64,000 nt of DNA from assembly GCA_973895155.1 (NCBI GenBank), contig OZ316897.1, positions 11,284,001 through 11,348,000 on the forward strand. Reading direction: 5' to 3'. Shown here piece after piece: positions 23,401 through 34,149 of this stretch (position 1 is its first letter; the number at the start of each line of letters is the position of its first letter). The notes beneath the pieces were generated by a model. That model ran no database searches, was not told the origin of the DNA, and saw only the letters and a program-made list of their open reading frames with translations. The DNA comes from Marsupella aquatica. Its lineage: Eukaryota; Marchantiophyta. Made by a program: the position numbers and the translations under genes.

Positions 23401-25454
23401 GTCATTTGAGTGGTCTTTCCTGACCCCGTCTCTCCAATGACTACCAGCACCTGATTCTCGTTCACAGCAGTCACCAGTTCATTCTTCAATTTGTAAATGG
23501 GCAAGCTCTGTCTTTGCTCCTGGATAGAGAGCTTCGACCTCTGTCCGAATGTAGGGGCCTTACCAAAGGCATCCTTCTTCCACTCCGGCATGTCATATGC
23601 AGAGAGTCCAACACCTCGCAGCTCCTGTGCTAAATGCCTCTCTCCCGTCTCTGGCATTGGATCTTCCCAAGGTCTATTAAGATCCTTGGGAATAGAATCC
23701 AACATAGTCCTCTGCTGCTGTTCACGCAGCTCTCGTCTCTCCTTCGCCAAGGCAGACTGCGTCATCGCCGCCCTTTGCAATGACCCATCAGGGTTCTTGA
23801 CAATCTTCACAGGGGAGACATCGATTGAGTATCTGGTCTGGCCCCTGAGGAAAGCTGGCTCCTCCTCGTTCAGCTCAATTTCGAGCTCTTCTTCGGCACC
23901 CTCATCCTGATAGAGCATGCCCCCGCCTTCATCATCATACATAGGGTAGTCTCGTACGTCCAAAACCCCCGAAGCGATCAGTTGCTTTGCTTCCCACCTT
24001 TCAGGACTACTCATCCGTTTCAAGGGTCTGCGAGAGGGACCGTTGTCATCCTCTTCCACTATGGTGATGCCGGATAAACCCTTTCTAGTCATGGGACCAA
24101 GGCTTGCACTAGAAGGGTTTGCCCTATACGTCTCGTCATCCGCAGATGCAGGTTTCTTCATGGGGAGGAGATCCTGACCTGACTTCTGATCGACATCTCG
24201 CATGGAGAGACTCATCTTTTGCCCAGCTACGGATATCACCTTCACCCACACCTCCTGGTCTCTCTCCACCGCCTCTTTTGCATTGACAACTCTCCGAGAT
24301 GCAATCTGAGATACATGGACCAACCCTTCCTTGCGGTCTCTAAACCCTGATAATTGCACAAAGCATCCAAAATCCATAATGCGGGAGACTCTACCTCTGT
24401 AGAGGCCAAACAGCTCTGGTTCCTCCGGAGGAAGTTGAGAAGCTTTCGTGTCCACCCTGCTCCCCCCTCCATCTCCGTCCCTGCGACCTCGGTCTCCCCT
24501 CTTGAATCCACCTCTAAAATCTCCGTCCTCGTCCCCTGCTGCTTCCCCTCCTCGGTCATCCCTAAAGCTCTCCCTACCTCTCCCTCCTCTCTCTCCATCC
24601 CTGTGTCCTCTCCTACGTTCTACTCTATCAATATCTCTGTCCTCTTCCGAATCGTCAGCTCTCTCCTCCTTGTACCTGCTCTTCTCTCTCCCTCCTTTGT
24701 CCCCGTGTCTTCTAGATCTTCCTCCACCATCTTCATATCGGCCATCCTCTCTATCCCTGCTACTCTCCCGATACCTTTCCCCGTCTCTAGATTTTCCGTT
24801 GCTCCTCCTCAAATCCTCGTCCTCCCCTCTATCCCTGCTACTCTCCCGATACTTCTCACCGTGTCTGTGTTTGCCATTGCTCCTCCTTCCGTCCTCTTCA
24901 CCGCCTCGTTCTCGATCCCTCCTCTTTTCTTTGCTCCTGCCTCCTCCTCTAGACCTATCTGGATCATCCTCTCTATCTCGCCTGTCCCTCCTACTGTGCG
25001 GCTCATCTTTTTCCTCATAATCCTCTCCCAGGTCGCGTTCTCCGTCTCTCGGTGGGGGAGATTTCTCCCTTCCTCCTCTCTCACGCCCTCTTCTATTCTC
25101 CAATTCGAGCTCCTTCTCGAGCTCCTTCACCCGTTGCTTGTTGTCGGGAACCGCTAGCCCTGGGAACGCGGCCAGAGGCTCATCAAACTCTCCGTTCGAC
25201 TTCTCGCCCTTGCCACTGCTCTTGGGGGGCAGAATGGCGTGAATGATCGTCAGAAGGGTTTTCACGAAGTACTCGGGCATTTCCGCGCCATTGGCCTTGA
25301 GCTGCTTGGCAAAGCTTTCGACCGTGTCACTCTGCTGCGCTAGGTCGATGATGAACTCGGCGAGGGTTTTGTCCGCGCATCCTACGTGGGACTCCAACTC
25401 CGTGCAAACCTTGGAGACCAGCGACAGGTACTCCAATTTCTTCAGTCCGTCCAT
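20434..25454 (-). CDS. PRP22: PRP22/DHX8 pre-mRNA-splicing DEAH-box RNA helicase, two exons
   Basis: Exon 1 is 25454-21934 and exon 2 is 20827-20434; the 1106-bp intron splits an Arg codon (AG|G), giving 1304 residues. PRP22 uses ATP to release spliced mRNA from the spliceosome in the nucleus. Order of parts: a conserved N-terminal helical region ('[15 protein letters not shown]'), a long Arg/Asp/Glu/Ser-rich tract (about 120-340), an S1 RNA-binding domain (about 348-422), RecA domains with Walker [10 protein letters not shown] (about 674), DEAH (about 771), SAT, and [10 protein letters not shown] (about 970), then the HA2/winged-helix and OB regions. The C-terminal '[35 protein letters not shown]'-type end (here '[15 protein letters not shown]') is diagnostic. 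It is longer than the about 1170-1220 residues usual in plants and animals, because of the charged tract, which contains an internal duplication. Confidence 0.97.
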
Positions 25455-25800
25455 CTCCTCCTCCTCCTCCTACCCTAAAACAACGATTTCCTCGCTCCGA
25501 TCAATCCGCCTTCTTCATATTGACAACCCGCTCTCCCCGTTACGAAGCTCGTCCGTCGGTCCTCCAATTCTTTAGCACGCCTATTTCCGCCTCCTCGTTT
25601 TGCTCGTTCTCCAATCCTAAACGCAGATTTCTTCGCTTCGATGAATCAATCCGTGGTCTCAATTCTGTGAAGCACCAATCCCCTCTTTTGCAAAGCGCTT
25701 CTGTTCCTCCAATACCTTCAGTCTGTCAATCTCCTCCTCGTCCTTCTACCCTAAACTCCGATTTCTTCGATTCCCTTGGATGAATCAACCGATGAGAGTC
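25430..25800. repeat. Duplicated PRP22 leader containing a copy of the start-codon region
   Basis: The stretch spanning the PRP22 ATG (about 25434-25520: 'CTTCAGTCCGTCCATCTCC', a CTC run, 'CTACCCTAAA', 'CGATTTCCTCG') recurs about 280 bp upstream (about 25710-25790: 'CTTCAGTCTGTCAATCTCC', 'CTACCCTAAACTCCGATTTC'). In the upstream copy the CAT that encodes the ATG is CAA. A partial third copy lies around 25610-25660 ('CCTAAACGCAGATTTCTTCG', 'GATGAATCAATCCG'). The array therefore makes up the leader or promoter of PRP22. Confidence 0.75.
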
Positions 25801-25854
25801 GCTCAATGCCCCTTCTTCATTCAGTCAAACCCCAATCCTTCTCGTTTGCGAATA

Positions 25855-25990
25855 CGCGCTTCTTTTTGCCCATTACTTTTACATTACGCTTCTTTTTGCC
25901 CATCACTTCTTAACTACATTACGCTTCTTTTTGCCCATCACTTCTTAACGACATTACGCTTCTTTTTGCCCGTCACTTTTTAACTACATT
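25855..25990. repeat. ~40-bp tandem repeat, about four copies
   Basis: The unit contains 'ACGCTTCTTTTTGCCC', 'ATCACTTCTTAAC' and 'TACATT'. Copies 2-4 are nearly identical and copy 1 is shorter. It lies just upstream of the duplicated PRP22 leader, about 400-540 bp from the PRP22 ATG. Confidence 0.9.
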
Positions 25991-26539
25991 ACCAATAAGA
26001 TGTTCTAATTCTGTCATTGTAGTCGTTGTTTTTATTGCACAAATATGCCAAGGTTTTAATACATTGACACTTTGGGGTTGCTTTGTTAAACTTGGCATCT
26101 TTATACAATTTAACCATGGTAGTATTTTCAATTTAAACATCTTTAGTGGCAAAGTAATAAAAAGTTGTCTTTGCCCTTAAAAGAAACCTTTACCCACCAC
26201 TAATATGTATACAAGTACTCCGGGTGACCCAATTGAATTGCTTCTAATAGACTAAAGTCTAAAGAGTATACAAGTACTCCCGTTGACCCAATTTAATTGC
26301 TTTGGTCCCAACCTAACATTCCACTCGTTTGTAGCTTCAATCACTTCAAGAATTTTCTCCAGGTATTTCCATAACCCAGAGATTTCTCCTGTACTTGTAA
26401 AAAAGGTAAAAGTTTACTTTGCATGAAATTAGGTTTATTATCACCGATGCCTGTGCATTCCACAGAAGTTGTCCAGGTTAGTAAAAGATATCGAGAAGAG
26501 GAATAAAGGTCGGAGAGAGAAAAACAATTATATGAAGGT
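25991..26539. other. AT-rich intergenic, no gene recognised
   Basis: A 40-bp direct repeat with 'GTATACAAGTACTCC' and 'GTTGACCCAATT' occurs at about 26207-26240 and 26267-26300. Nothing else is recognised. Confidence 0.5.
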
Positions 26540-26815
26540 AAGGAAAAGATCTTGAGACAAGAGAACAATGTCAAGCCAAGGCATAGATATTAAGGCGTGA
26601 AAAGATGGATCATTGCAAGAAAATATGTTCAGGCCAAGAAAAGATATAAGGCAAGGCAAGATGTGAGGCAAAAATATTTGGAGGCAAGCTAGAAAAGAAG
26701 TTGAGGCAAATAAAAGATGTTGAGGGAAGCATAAGTTCTTGATCTGGAATTAGTCCTTCATGCTGAGCCAAGGCAAACATGTTGGGGCGAGGCGAAGATT
26801 AAATTTCAAGGTGGT
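26540..26815. repeat. Degenerate purine-rich minisatellite
   Basis: Irregular units of about 25-30 bp built around 'AGGCAAG' and 'AAAAGATGTT' repeat across this stretch (for example at about 26625, 26660, 26705 and 26765). Spacing is uneven and copies are diverged. Confidence 0.55.
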
Positions 26816-28300
26816 TGCACAATGCTATTGGGAGGGGAAATTTTTTCCTCCCTTTTCCCATTTCTTCCAACACTCCTTTGCCATTCCCTTCCTCCCCCTT
26901 TTCTTCCCTTTTGCACAATTAAATAAAGAGAAACACACAATTAAACAAAGAGAGAGAAAAAAAAAAACCTAGAGAACCATGATTTTGTGGTAGTTCACTT
27001 GAGTAGAGACTGATAGGTCTTGGGATCAACTGTTGTGGGCTAACTCTTCCCAACTATTCTTCCTTTTCTTTGGGATTTCACAAATTTCCCTTAAAACAAA
27101 AAAACAAAGAGAAAAAAAAGAGGGAGTGAAAAGCAAAATTAACCCATTTTCTTCCTTCCAAATTCTTGTACTGTATGCAAAAAGCCAAAAAGTTTCTCAT
27201 GCCTCAAAAGATTTTCTTTCTAAGGTATCTACTTTAGTATTTCAAAATAACACACATTTTCGATGATGTAACATAGGAGTCATCCACACATAGTATGTAT
27301 TCTACTTTAAAAATAAGAATATTTTTGGACATTTCTGGTCAATCAATCCAAGAGTCCACAGACATCATTTTAAAAATTGGACGGCTGAGGTTTGTTCCCT
27401 CTATTTCCAAATTTTGTATGCAGATGAAGTTTATGGCGGGTTTGCATATGATAGTAGTTGATTGTGCAAGTCTAAAGTTGACTTTGATTTCTCATGATAA
27501 GCATATTTGAGTATGTGTTTGGATTTTGGGTCCAAACTTTCTATTATGAGTTCTCATTTGTGACACCTTCACCTATACCATTACTACCCTGCTGGTATAG
27601 CCACCCAAATCTTGTTACCTATATGGGGTCTACAATCTGAGGAATTTTTTTAATATACTTTGATATTTGTATCTTTAGGGAACCTGTTTAATATCATATC
27701 TTGCCTGTCAGAGATGTCAACTATACCCTTACCTTGTTGGTATACGGACAACTCTATACCCGCCTAGGTAACACTTATTACATTGACTCAATAGAGTAAG
27801 AGACCCCATTGCATATGGGTCTCGGTAACTGCACATCAAAATATGACATATACTATGTATGGCACCTCTGCATACCGTGATAATCCTAGTTTTTTTCTTT
27901 CAATCAATGAATGTAACCACATTTTGATGTGTGATTACCAGCAGGGATTGCATATTAGCATACTAGTGACAATGGAATCTCCTGGAACGAGGGCCTTCAA
28001 GAGGCTAGAGAGAGAGAGTCTCACACAAAATCAAATGCTACTCTAGTCCATTATCACTTCCACACACATAAGTGCAACATTAGTTGTGATTATTTCTACA
28101 GTAGCAACAGAGCCAGCTCTGGCAATGCCACATACATATTAGTACATTCAATGAAAAACCATATTGTCACCTTTGATAATTAATTAATTATTTATTTATT
28201 CAGCTCACTAAGATACAATAATTATGTACTAGATGACAAAAAATAGTGAAGCCAGTTCTAGGATGACCTTGTTATAGGAGGGAGCCCATCCCCACATTCC
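26816..28300. other. Intergenic, no gene recognised; contains one inverted repeat
   Basis: No credible coding region. An imperfect inverted repeat of about 21 bp pairs 27825-27846 ('GGTAACTGCACATCAAAAT') with 27917-27938 ('ATTTTGATGTGTGATTACC'). A (TAAT/TTAT) tract lies at about 28178-28204. Confidence 0.5.
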
Positions 28301-28319
28301 ACACAGAAAGCTATTTGCC

Positions 28320-29240
28320 ATGGATGATGTGTAGCTCTCATTATATAGTGCACACCATTCAGTTACACTAGGAAACATGGGCTCCACTTTTTATGGTGAA
28401 TATAATATAATGTTCAACACGGGCAAAAATGAGCAGTAGCCTGCAGGGAATGGGGCCCTTTTATATGGGCAGGTGTGGGTTAAAGTCTAGTAAATTATCA
28501 TGATTTAACCGTAACACATTTTGGTAATGGAAAGTTTGTCATCCATACTCAGCCAGTATAACAAGTGTGCAGCCCAGTGCGCCTTTCGCAGTAACAGAAA
28601 TAGGAAGGTATTAAGGAGCGTCACTGTCGCAGAAGAAAACGAATGTTTCTAAATAAATTATTTGGAAGACTCCTTAAACCACACCTGCCACTATAAAAAT
28701 CTCATTCGATGTGCCACTACTCACCATAAAAGGTGGAACACTAGCACCTTTTGTGGAATACTTGCCAAAAAAGAATTTGCAGTAAGCACTTTTTTTGGAG
28801 CTCAAAGCCCATTCTTGAACCTGTGCTGTTTACAATGAGAGGTAGATTTTGCAATCAGCACCTTTTGTGGAGCTCAAAGCCATTCTTGAACCTGTGCTGT
28901 TTACAATGAGAGAGGTACCTCCACAAAACCCATTCTTGAACCACCCATTCTTGAACCACCCATTCTTGAACCAAAGCTCAAAGCCATTCTTGAACCTGTG
29001 CTGTTTACAATGAGAGAGGTACCTCCACAAAACCCATTCTTGAACCACCCATTCTTGAACCTGTGCTGTTTACAATGAGAGGTAGGTTTTGCAGTCAGCA
29101 CCTTTTGTGGAGCTCAAAACACATTCTTGAACTTGTGTTGTTTACAATGAGAGAGGTTTACAATGAGAGAGGTACGAGTAACCCTTTATAGGGACAGGTG
29201 TGATTTAAGAGTGGTTTAAGTTTTGTTTTTAAATGTAGGG
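28320..29240. repeat. Dispersed repeat copy with a nested 'CCATTCTTGAAC' array
   Basis: This is the same family as at 735-1310 and 57660-57900. The ends carry 'TATATGGGCAGGTGTGG' (28462-) and its inverted relative 'TTAAACCACACCTGCC' (28675-). Between about 28795 and 29170 a unit with 'GTGGAGCTCAAAGCC', 'CATTCTTGAACCTGTGCTG' and 'TTTACAATGAGAG' is repeated about five times, with inner runs of 'CCCATTCTTGAACCA'. The right edge overlaps the end of the U-box/ZZ gene. Confidence 0.8.
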
Positions 29241-32200
29241 GACATTTCAATAAATCGCATTCTATCGTATGCCTGAGCTCTGGGTCCAAAAGGTAGATCC
29301 ATACGCAAGAACTCCCATTCTCGGTGACCACCTTTCTCGAAACAGCTGAGACACAGATCATAATCGACTTTAACTAGAGAACCAAATCTCGGCCCAACTA
29401 TGGGCTTCGTTGGATCGCACCCGTCACAACGTGCATTGTGAGAGACATTTGTCCAACTCTCTGCTGCTGAATCCTCCGGTAAAGCCTGGACAAGGTCGAG
29501 CAAGCATTTTCAGAGCAATCTGACTCCAGCAAGCTAACCCTGCAAGCTACTCCAGCAAATTTCTAGCATGCAGATGAGTCATTGGAATCCAGTGGGAGTA
29601 ATGGGAATTGAAACACAAACTAATTATCAGTGGACATCTGCCCTCCTGTTTTCTAAGTTTTTAGAAGTAGAAACTCTCTAACACTGGTCGATTATGATTT
29701 TCCATAATATTAACTTTCAGAAAAAAAATCTCTTAGTTTGACGCGAAGATTAGCTTACCATCTCTTTGTTAAGAACATTGGAAACAAAAGATTGAACGAT
29801 TCATCGATTTGCAACGATCTTATTTTCCATGTTTTTACCCACAACCTGGACCAGCTCGTTATCCACATACCTGAAACAGCTTGGACATTTCCAAAAGCTT
29901 TGTATTCTGGTTGCGACGCACAACCTTGTTTTCCTCCAGCTTGGACATATCAACAACACTTTTCTGTTGAGACTCAAGAATCGACATTTCAATAACTCGC
30001 ACTCGATCGAATGTTTGAGCTCTGGGTCCAAAAGGTAGATCCATACGCAAGAACTCCCATTCTCGGTGACCACCTTGCTGGAAACAGCTGAGACATAGAT
30101 CATAGTTGGATACTAGAGAACCGAATCTTGGCCCAACGATGGACTTCGTTGGATCGCACCCGTCACAACCTACACCCTTGTGAGAGACCTTCGTCGACCT
30201 CTCTGCTGTTGAATCCTCTGGTAAAGCCTGGACAATGTCGAGGAGCACTTTAGAGCATTCTGCCTCCCTAAGTTTGCAGCTACTCCAGCAATTTTTTTAG
30301 CATGTAGATGATTCATTGGAATCCAGTGGGACTAATGGAAATTGAAACACAAATCAATTACCAGTGCACATCTCTCTTGTTTCCTCGAAGTAGAAACCTT
30401 CTAACACCAGTAAATTCAGATTTTCCAAAATATTAACTTCCAGAAGCAAAAACAGTTTAGTTTGCCGCTAAGATTAGATATGAACCATCTTTTTGTTCAA
30501 AGAATTTGAAACAAAAGAAGGATTCATCGATTCACGACAATCTTGTTCTCCAGTTTGTTCCCCACCACCTGAAACAGCTGGCTATCCACAAACCTGATAC
30601 AGCTTGGACAATTCCATAAGGTTAGCTTTCCGAATCGCTTTCTCCAGTTTAGCATCAAGGTCCAGCTGCAGTTCGTCTCTCTTCTCGCGGCACTCTTTGT
30701 CATTAGGTGCCCACTGCAACACATTTTTCAGCATTGTCAATGCTTCCGCGCTATGGCCTGTATTGGCTAATTCGAGGGCTTCATCCCGGTACGACTTGCG
30801 CTGACCGTAAAACCTTCTTTCTATGTCTTCGTCCCGAAACTTTTTGAACAGGCGCCTCCGCAGAGATACATCGTCACACGTAATAACCAATTGCTTTTGC
30901 TGAGTCAGATTATTCTTGAAAACCGTCAGCCTGTCGTAAGTTTCACCGTCAGTACATTTGACAGGATCAATCATGAGTTCGGCGGTGATGGGGTCAAGGC
31001 AGTCGTCGTGGTCATCCTCTGCTGGTGATGGTCTTGAAGAAGATTCTTCGTCTACAGTCAGATCTTGTAAGCTCGCCAACACCTGCACTCATTAAGACCC
31101 AAAACAAAACACATGAGCCAGGTCAGAACTCCCCACAATGACAACAACGGAGAGGCAAGTCTCAGGCAGCTAATCTTTGTGACACCATAGCTCCCGGACG
31201 CGAGTCCATCCAATGCGCAAAATCAATATGGTTTTTGACTCGATGGAAAAATGGGCAAGTGCCTACAATGTTTATTTGTCGTCTGGCGATATCTGTAGTA
31301 GGCCCAAAACCTACTGTAGTCAAAAGCAGAGGAGCCTAAACCTAGCCCAAGCTAGACATTACATAGACGCTAGACATTAATTTTGAATTTGCAGGGTCTA
31401 AATCCTTCTGAACGGCCCAAAAAATTCTTCATTCACAGCCACTTACTAGACGACGCTCGATGATGATGTACCATCGAGGGATTCTAAAGTCGGGTCTAAA
31501 GTTATCCTCTTAAACTCATGGATGTTTCACAAAGCTTAAAATCCGACAAACAATCTGTTTCCTCAGCGATTTTGTACTAAGTCTGCACCATAAACAAGGA
31601 AACTGCCTTCAGCAAAGTGCACCTTCTGAATCGCAGCTATGCAAAAGGAAAAGTCCGGTCTACAAAAAACGGAAATTATTCTTGAACACCGAAATCGGAA
31701 GGCTAGTCCAGTCGAGCCATAATTTTGCCGATTGTCAGCCTTCTCAGACGTACTGTACTCCACTGTTTTACAGAACTTATAAGGTGCGGGCTAAGAAACA
31801 TTGCCCACGGCCTTGCCGATATGCCACAGGCCCTGTCCGACAAATACTTGTTGTCCGCTCACATCCAACCGGGACTGTTCCCAGATGTCACGGCAGTAGG
31901 AACGAATGGACACAAATCTTGTGCAGAGCTGTGGAGTTCTCACATCTTCTACGAATTTCTGCGTGTCAGTTGAAGTTTCGACTTGAACTTCGTTTTGCCG
32001 GACAATGGAAACCAAGGACTGGATCCTATGGTCTTGCCTCTTCATTCCCACCACCAGCGGTTGCAGCAGCTTCCGGATCTCAATGGTTTCTGCATGAGTC
32101 TTTGCGGTATTTAGCGATGAGAGCTCAATCATCCTGGATCCAAAGTCGTCCATTTTCTTATCCGCATCGATGGTAACCTGTCCACATTCAGCACAAGTTG

Positions 32201-33208
32201 AGTCCGAGCGATTTACTATGCCGATACCACATCTGGAATTCAATCTACACTGTATGAAACGGGCGTTTCAAGATACGTACGCTGTACTCATGGATCGAGA
32301 TCCGTCACTGTCCACCAGTAAGACATTGAAATGATTTAAGGCTCCTAATAACTGCGGATTTATATCCACCGCAAGCTGTCAATGGTCTTGCAGCAAAACA
32401 TTCTGTTCAGTGGACATTAAACTAAGAAATTGAAATGATTTAAGGCTCCTACTAACTGCGGATTTATATCCACCGCAAGCTGTCAATGGCCTTGAAGCAA
32501 AATATCAGTAGCAGTCCTCGGCCAGGGCTCGGCCAGGTCCATAGATACGAACCTCAAGGGTAGTGACAAATAGCTTCACTTGAAACTTATTGATTAGATC
32601 TTGCCGAAGCCTCTCTAGTTTGTCCTTGATCTGCCTTGCATCCCAAAATTGGAGGAAGCTTCCCTTCCTCAAGTTGTCCTCCAAGTAACTGGTGACCGCA
32701 TTCAAATCCGTTTCCAAAGATTCTGATTACGTTCAAGGCCCGTGCAATCCCACAAATGCCAGGTTGAGGTGGGTTAGGTTACCATACTCAAGGTACTGAC
32801 GTAGCAAGAAATTGGCAACAATGAAGTTAGATCCTCGCAGCAGAGCCAGTGCATACATTACTTTAATAACTTACAGGGAATCGCAGCTTAACATTGCAGC
32901 TGGCTCCTGCACCAGTCTGAAACTTACTGTGCCGCTTTCACTTGAATTGCCTAAAGGATAAGAGAATGTGAGTACGTGAGTGCAGAAAACGTACCCAAGG
33001 CCCATGATTTCTCGCTGGGTCGCTGTTTCTTCAGGAGATCGATGTTCTCGTGCAAGGACTTGATAAAATACTCGATTTCTTGCGCAATGACGGGGTTGTG
33101 CTTTTTGATGGCATGCACCTGCTGCAAGGTGATAACCAACTTCCCCACAGCATTGAAGACGGTAAAGAAAGGGAAGCCAGTACTCAAGTCCGCCACCGAG
33201 TCCGCCAT
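29216..33208 (-). CDS. U-box protein with N-terminal helical bundle and two tandem ZZ-like fingers, six exons
   Basis: Exons on the minus strand are 33208-32995, 32722-32553, 32177-31944, 31082-30594, 30227-29871 and 29485-29216; phases agree throughout and give 577 residues. Residues 1 to about 205 are helical and resemble the four-helix bundle of MLKL-type (HeLo-like) or UND N-terminal domains ('FFTVFNAVGKLVITLQQV', 'FWDARQIKDKLERLRQDL'). A U-box follows at about 234-300 ('DPITAELMIDPVKCTDGETYDR'), then a TPR-like helical pair (about 305-355), then two ZZ-type fingers (about 385-425 and 503-545). U-boxes recruit E2 enzymes, so I infer an E3 ubiquitin ligase; the helical bundle could bind membrane or partners. 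Each ZZ keeps CDGC and DYDLCxxC (NYDLC in the first) but lacks the middle Cys pair. I do not know a named gene with this order. The exon 3/4 junction is the least certain. Confidence 0.75.
29230..30640 (-). repeat. Tandem duplication of the ZZ exon plus its upstream intron (~735 bp unit)
   Basis: Intron 4 and exon 5 (30593-29871) and intron 5 and exon 6 (29870-29216) are alignable along their length, both in the exons and in the introns. The offset is about 725-745 bp. The 3' tail of exon 4 ('LMELSKLYQ') matches the tail of exon 5 ('LLEMSKLFQ'), so the duplicated block runs from one exon tail to the next. Confidence 0.92.
32325..32503. repeat. 75-bp direct repeat inside intron 2 of the U-box/ZZ gene
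   Basis: Copies 32325-32399 and 32429-32503 differ at only a few positions. Each holds the imperfect palindrome TGCGG-ATTTATATCCA-CCGCA. It lies in the intron between exons 2 and 3. Confidence 0.92.
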
Positions 33209-33840
33209 GGACAAAGCATATATGCACAAATCAGGCCTCTCAAGTCAATCCGAATGATGCAGCCTCCGGTGTGAATATTTCCCCTTCAAAAGACTAGTCC
33301 CGGACGGTACGACTCAATTCGATCTATGCGCACAAAGAGTCAAGTGAATTGGTGCGAAAATTGATACCATCGGCACGAGGCCACAATCGACAACTCACGA
33401 GCAGCTTCTCAAAATAATCCATTTCTCTCTCTGTAAGTAGTTTCACCGCGTTTTCACTTCACCCTTAGAAATTGATTACTCGTTGATCAGGGTCCGCAAC
33501 GTTGTCTCCGCCTTGAGAAACTGCTGCGCACTTGCTCGGTTAAAAGTAGAGGCACTCAGGTCAAACGCTCTGATCCTGCATGGAATCAATTATATCAACT
33601 TTCACACCACACCACACCACACCACACCACCACACCACCTGGGGTCTATCTCCGTCGTGATTGGGCCAGACACAGAGGCAGGATTAAGAAGGGAAAAATC
33701 AGGTACGCTGAGGCCCATCAAGCAATGTCAATGGCATATGGTACATGGGGCAGCCTTTGGCAGATTCACGAAGACAAACTCCAAGTTCAGCCTGTCCCAC
33801 CAAGACCACCTTGAATCCTCTCTTTAGCAGGTTTTGAAGC
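33209..33840. other. Upstream flank of the U-box/ZZ gene with a CCACA microsatellite
   Basis: The first few hundred bases should contain the 5' UTR and promoter of that gene. A (CCACA)n tract lies at about 33603-33640. No other gene is recognised. Confidence 0.6.
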
Positions 33841-33894
33841 TGCTCTACGGTTTAGACTGACTAGCCCCGATTACCCGTTCTTTGAACGTGAATA

Positions 33895-34130
33895 GCGAAG
33901 AAGACAATAAAAAAATTATCAAAATATATTTTTTATTCATTAATATTCTTTAAAAATAAATGAAATGATAATATATTATTTTCCTGTATGTGCACATTCA
34001 TCTTCTATGCACATATGGATGTTGTGATGGGACCATAGTGCTTATATTGTTTGAATGTAATAATTAGAAATTATTATAAAAAATTGGCATGTATATATAT
34101 CATACTCATGTCATGAGTTTCTCTCATATG
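33895..34130. other. Very AT-rich block
   Basis: Composition drops sharply to nearly all A and T over about 33905-34100, unlike both flanks. It directly precedes a GC-richer element with an A-rich end (34150-34490). It may be part of the same insertion. Confidence 0.5.
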
Positions 34131-34149
34131 CACATGATGATCATAGAGT

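Noticed and set aside
24354-25157. Long plus-strand frames (267 and 190 codons) opposite PRP22
   Set aside because: They are antisense shadows of the Arg/Asp/Glu-rich tract and encode Ser/Pro/Leu low-complexity peptide.
30524-30724. Alternative frame conserved between the two intron copies of the U-box/ZZ gene ('ENKIV.NR')
   Set aside because: The conservation follows from the DNA duplication; the stretch starts at the splice donor and lies in intron sequence in both copies.
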